From Rhizobium sp. GN54 (GTDB taxonomy: Bacteria; Pseudomonadota; Alphaproteobacteria; Rhizobiales; Rhizobiaceae), in NCBI RefSeq assembly GCF_021026345.1, contig NZ_JAJNCZ010000010.1:62001-126000 (forward strand): a stretch of 64,000 nucleotides of DNA, given 5' to 3'. Every line of letters starts with the position of its first letter. The first letter of the stretch is position 1. The notes under the pieces were generated by a model. It saw only the letters and a program-made list of their open reading frames with translations. It was not told the DNA's origin and ran no database searches. Shown in pieces: positions 63,846 through 64,000 of the stretch. Both the position numbers and the translations under genes were made by a program.

Positions 63846-64000
63846 GCCTTGCCGCGCTTGCGGTCGGGATTGTTATAGTAGGATGCCGCCTGGGTCAGCG
63901 ACTTATGCTGCGACTGCTGCATCGCCTCTGGCATGGGAATGCCCCGATTGGCAGCCTCGGTGAGATAGCCGGAACGCAGGCTATGGGCGGAGAACTTCTG
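63827..64000 (-). CDS. Tyrosine recombinase/integrase, C-terminal part (truncated by window edge)
   Basis: 57 residues plus a stop are visible, read on the minus strand into the window edge. They carry the catalytic C-terminal pattern HSLRSGYLTEAA (HxxR), a QSQHKSLTQAASYY block (second His, nucleophile Tyr) and a basic tail. It is a site-specific integrase of mobile elements or phages. The window ends before its start and no att site is visible. Confidence 0.8.
   Translation of the reverse strand, partial: QKFSAHSLRSGYLTEAANRGIPMPEAMQQSQHKSLTQAASYYNNPDRKRGKAARLIV

Overview
This 64 kb window is GC-rich and densely coding. It reads as an alphaproteobacterium, most likely a member of the Rhizobiales/Rhizobiaceae. 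That placement rests on the gene style, a RirA-type iron box (TGA-N9-TCA) before an iron ABC transporter, and alphaproteobacterial versions of the type VI secretion genes. No rRNA, tRNA or CRISPR array was seen. A tyrosine recombinase fragment at the right edge and two IS630-type transposase fragments (about 3.4 kb and 59.3 kb) suggest accessory or mosaic DNA.

Layout. (1) 1-4.98 kb: a sugar-acid/carbohydrate catabolic cassette with a truncated D-2-hydroxyacid dehydrogenase, RraA-like aldolase, PfkB kinase, SDR and cupin dioxygenase, then an IS630 remnant and an enolase-superfamily dehydratase. (2) 5.5-8.2 kb: an AraC regulator, cytochrome b561, and a stand-alone RibD reductase domain without the deaminase. 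(3) 8.1-17 kb: a biosynthetic block. The left arm holds a methyltransferase, GT4 glycosyltransferase, PTPS-like protein and MDR dehydrogenase on the minus strand. The divergent right arm holds GTP cyclohydrolase II, a CDP-alcohol phosphatidyltransferase and an FkbM methyltransferase, followed by a flippase-like membrane protein and a membrane sulfatase/phosphatase-superfamily enzyme. It may make a glycosylated, methylated pyrimidine/pterin-type or lipid-linked product. (4) 17-23.4 kb: a second AraC paralogue, a CHASE2 adenylate cyclase with a FecR protein, a divergent Crp/Fnr regulator, an M15 peptidase, and a protein with an RGS-like N-terminal domain.

(5) 23.5-54.9 kb: a complete type VI secretion system, nearly all on the minus strand. 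In transcription order: heme-c/HAMP sensor, PpkA kinase, TssA, TssB, TssC, Hcp, ImpE, TssE, TssF, TssG, ClpV, a coiled-coil protein, a giant sheath-like fusion, a 98-aa protein, VgrG, a 213-aa protein, PAAR, FHA protein TagH, TssJ, TssK, TssL(OmpA), TssM, TagF, PppA and a Cys-flanked orphan. All 13 core Tss proteins are present, plus PAAR and the threonine-phosphorylation switch (PpkA-FHA-PppA-TagF). The most unusual gene is the 987-aa fusion TssB - acidic LDALL-repeat linker - second TssB-like domain - TssC-like domain, which exists alongside ordinary TssB and TssC.

(6) 54.9-58.5 kb: a minus-strand envelope module with an ECF sigma factor, a zinc-finger anti-sigma factor, a subtilase, and a secreted caspase-fold-like protein with a peptidoglycan-binding domain. 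(7) 58.5-64 kb: a gene-poor stretch with the IS630 N-terminal remnant, a small orphan gene, then a methyltransferase divergent from an iron/siderophore ABC transporter, and the truncated integrase.

All family assignments were made by reading motifs by eye. No database search was run.
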